Assembly (NCBI GenBank): GCA_009746045.1
Contig: RPFO01000213.1
Location: 5,367,817 to 5,397,816, forward strand
Direction of reading: 5' to 3'
Source: Mesostigma viride
Lineage: Eukaryota > Streptophyta > Mesostigmatophyceae > Mesostigmatales > Mesostigmataceae
Length of the DNA: 30,000 bases
The notes below the pieces were generated by a model, which searched no databases, was not told where the DNA came from, and saw only the letters and a list, made by a program, of their open reading frames with translations. This document shows, one piece after another, positions 27,532-30,000 of this stretch (positions within the stretch are counted from its first letter, which is position 1; each line of letters opens with the position of its first letter). The position numbers and the translations under genes were made by a program.

Positions 27532-27647
27532 TCAGTGGAGGCCCTGCCATTTCCCCTCCAGCAGGTGCAGCAGCAGTGCCCGGAATGGTGGGTGGTTGAC
27601 CAGCAGAACGGACACGATGCCCATAGTCAAAAACGCGACGCTGCTCA
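27532..27647 (-). CDS. Possible terminal exon of an unknown minus-strand gene
   Basis: On the minus strand, TGCATGCAG ending at 27648 could be a splice acceptor. It is followed by an open frame SSVAFLTMGIVSVLLVNHPP then FRALLLHLLEGKWQGLH and a TGA at 27532-27534. The segment is hydrophobic, then amphipathic, with G/C-ending Leu codons (CTG) like those of the GT47 exons. I do not recognise the protein. The upstream exons would have to lie beyond the CGAA satellite. It could equally be a chance open frame. Confidence 0.25.
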
Positions 27648-27945
27648 CTGCATGCACGGAAGCAAGGCCATTGGGCCATTCACAATTGGAAGTCAGCAAG
27701 GCAGTAACGTCATATCCGCATTCATGGTACACTCGACATTGAACAGAGTGCAGACCTCAATACACTGCAGAGCTGACAGCATAATAAGAAGAAAGAGGCA
27801 TTCTCCTCACGCATTTTATGCAGGCAGTGAAAAAAGGTCGGGTGTCTCCAGATGCCCCCCTCCTGTTACAAGTGTAGCACTCGGGAATGGAAAGCAGTGA
27901 AATCCTTTGCATCATGCTCCACGACTCCTAACAAGAAAGCGTGAT

Positions 27946-30000
27946 GAATGAAGGAAGGAATGAACGCATGAACGAACGAACGAACGCACGAACGCACGAA
28001 CGCACGAACGAACGAACGAACGAACGAACGAACGAACGAACGAACGAACGAACGAACGAACGAACGAACGAACGAACGAACGAACGAACGAACGAACGAA
28101 CGAACGAACGAACGAACGAACGAACGAACGAACGAACGAACGAACGAACGAACGAACGAACGAACGAACGAACGAACGAACGAACGAACGAACGAACGAA
28201 CGAACGAACGAACGAACGAACGAACGAACGAACGAACGAACGAACGAACGAACGAACGAACGAACGAACGAACGAACGAACGAACGAACGAACGAACGAA
28301 CGAACGAACGAACGAACGAACGAACGAACGAACGAACGAACGAACGAACGAACGAACGAACGAACGAACGAACGAACGAACGAACGAACGAACGAACGAA
28401 CGAACGAACGAACGAACGAACGAACGAACGAACGAACGAACGAACGAACGAACGAACGAACGAACGAACGAACGAACGAACGAACGAACGAACGAACGAA
28501 CGAACGAACGAACGAACGAACGAACGAACGAACGAACGAACGAACGAACGAACGAACGAACGAACGAACGAACGAACGAACGAACGAACGAACGAACGAA
28601 CGAACGAACGAACGAACGAACGAACGACGAACGAACGAACGAACGAACGAACGAACGAACGAACGAACGAACGAACGAACGAACGAACGAACGAACGAAC
28701 GAACGAACGAACGAACGAACGAACGAACGAACGAACGAACGAACGAACGAACGAACGAACGAACGAACGAACGAACGAACGAACGAACGAACGAACGAAC
28801 GAACGAACGAACGAACGAACGAACGAACGAACGAACGAACGAACGAACGAACGAACGAACGAACGAACGAAGGAAGGAAGGAAGGAAGGAAGGAAGGAAG
28901 GAAGGAAGGAAGGAAGGAAGGAAGGAAGGAAGGAAGGAAGGAAGGAAGGAAGGAAGGAAGGAAGGAAGGAAGGAAGGAAGGAAGGAAGGAAGGAAGGAAG
29001 GAAGGAAGGAAGGAAGGAAGGAAGGAAGGAAGGAAGGAAGGAAGGAAGGAAGGAAGGAAGGAAGGAAGGAAGGAAGGAAGGAAGGAAGGAAGGAAGGAAG
29101 GAAGGAACGAACGAGCGAGCGAGCGAGCGAGCGAGCGAGCGAGCGAGCGAACGAACGAAGGAAGGAAGGAAGGAACGAACGAACGAACGAACGAACGAAC
29201 GAACGAACGAACGAACGAACGAACGAACGAACGAACGAACGAACGAACGAACGAACGAACGAACGAACGAACGAACGAACGAACGAACGAACGAACGAAC
29301 GAACGAACGAACGAACGAACGAACGAACGAACGAACGAACGAACGAACGAACGAACGAACGAACGAACGAACGAACGAACGAACGAACGAACGAACGAAC
29401 GAACGAACGAACGAACGAACGAACGAACGAACGAACGAACGAACGAACGAACGAACGAACGAACGAACGAACGAACGAACGAACGAACGAACGAACGAAC
29501 GAACGAACGAACGAACGAACGAACGAACGAACGAACGAACGAACGAACGAACGAACGAACGAACGAACGAACGAACGAACGAACGAACGAACGAACGAAC
29601 GAACGAACGAACGAACGAACGAACGAACGAACGAACGAACGAACGAACGAACGAACGAACGAACGAACGAACGAACGAACGAACGAACGAACGAACGAAC
29701 GAACGAACGAACGAACGAACGAACGAACGAACGAACGAACGAACGAACGAACGAACGAACGAACGAACGAACGAACGAACGAACGAACGAACGAACGAAC
29801 GAACGAACGAACGAACGAACGAACGAACGAACGAACGAACGAACGAACGAACGAACGAACGAACGAACGAACGAACGAACGAACGAACGAACGAACGAAC
29901 GAACGAACGAACGAACGAACGAACGAACGAACGAACGAACGAACGAACGAACGAACGAACGAACGAACGAACGAACGAACGAACGAACGAACGAACGAAC
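27946..30000. repeat. Tetranucleotide satellite, (CGAA)n with GGAA and GCGA blocks
   Basis: More than 2 kb to the window edge. An impure start (27946-28010, GGAA, CGCA and CGAA units) is followed by CGAA to about 28868, with one lost base near 28626. Then come GGAA from about 28869 to 29105, a short CGAA, GCGA at about 29113-29149, GGAA at about 29159-29174, and CGAA again from about 29175 to 30000. All units differ by single substitutions. No gene is present. Confidence 0.97.

Noticed and set aside
27946-30000. CGAA array considered as a telomere, centromeric satellite or CRISPR-like array
   Set aside because: The 4-bp unit lacks the G-run strand asymmetry of telomere repeats and has no spacers. 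It is a simple microsatellite expansion.

Overview
The window is nuclear DNA of a eukaryote, most likely a streptophyte green alga (charophyte grade). It has spliceosomal introns with GT/AG borders and a plant-like LSM6. It also has a multi-exon glycosyltransferase with EGF modules and a GT47 (exostosin) domain, an arrangement I associate with the plant extensin arabinosyltransferase ExAD. The lineage is an inference; a zygnematophyte or Chara-like genome would fit the intron size and LINE load. Only two host genes can be supported: LSM6 (9845-10084, one exon) and the six-exon EGF/GT47 gene (17940-26203, about 895 aa). A weak candidate terminal exon lies at 27532-27647 on the minus strand.

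Layout. Positions 1-9153 are a pile of nested transposons. A minus-strand L1-like LINE (1134-9122), 5'-truncated in its endonuclease, is bracketed by a perfect 31-bp target-site duplication (TSD). Its reading frame is broken by several frameshifts and a stop. Two elements then landed inside it: one of 2,253 bp with perfect 16-bp terminal inverted repeats and a TTAA duplication (2542-4794), and one of about 1.74 kb ending in identical 16-bp palindromes (6342-8083), which splits the reverse transcriptase. An older 3' fragment of a related LINE lies at about 461-1075 in the same tandemly repeated target. LSM6 follows. Positions 11039-16676 are a second graveyard, of a different LINE family. Its members end in a small hairpin with a mostly constant CAAC loop, then RTCATGTTAT and an A/T-rich tail. 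Two of these insertions (11039-12539 and 13931-16548) carry ORF1 plus 3' UTR but no ORF2, like mammalian HAL1 half-LINEs. A 291-bp SINE-like element with a tRNA-type B box (12908-13198) sits inside one LINE 3' hairpin; a truncated relative is at 26386-26498.

The EGF/GT47 gene fills 17940-26203. Exon 1 encodes a membrane anchor and EGF1, exon 2 encodes EGF2, and EGF3 is split across the exon 2/3 junction. Exons 3-6 encode the GT47 domain. Its introns hold a tandem array of copies of its own first splice donor (intron 1), an 18-bp repeat (intron 3), and a 26-bp minisatellite plus an antisense LINE (intron 5). From 27946 to the window edge the sequence is a tetranucleotide satellite of more than 2 kb, mostly CGAA with GGAA and GCGA blocks.

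The most interesting system is the retroelement ecology: ORF1-only LINEs, ORF2-bearing relatives with the same 3' UTR and covarying hairpin, a SINE, and insertions repeatedly placed in the hairpins or tails of earlier copies. Most of this is resolved by TSDs readable in the sequence.
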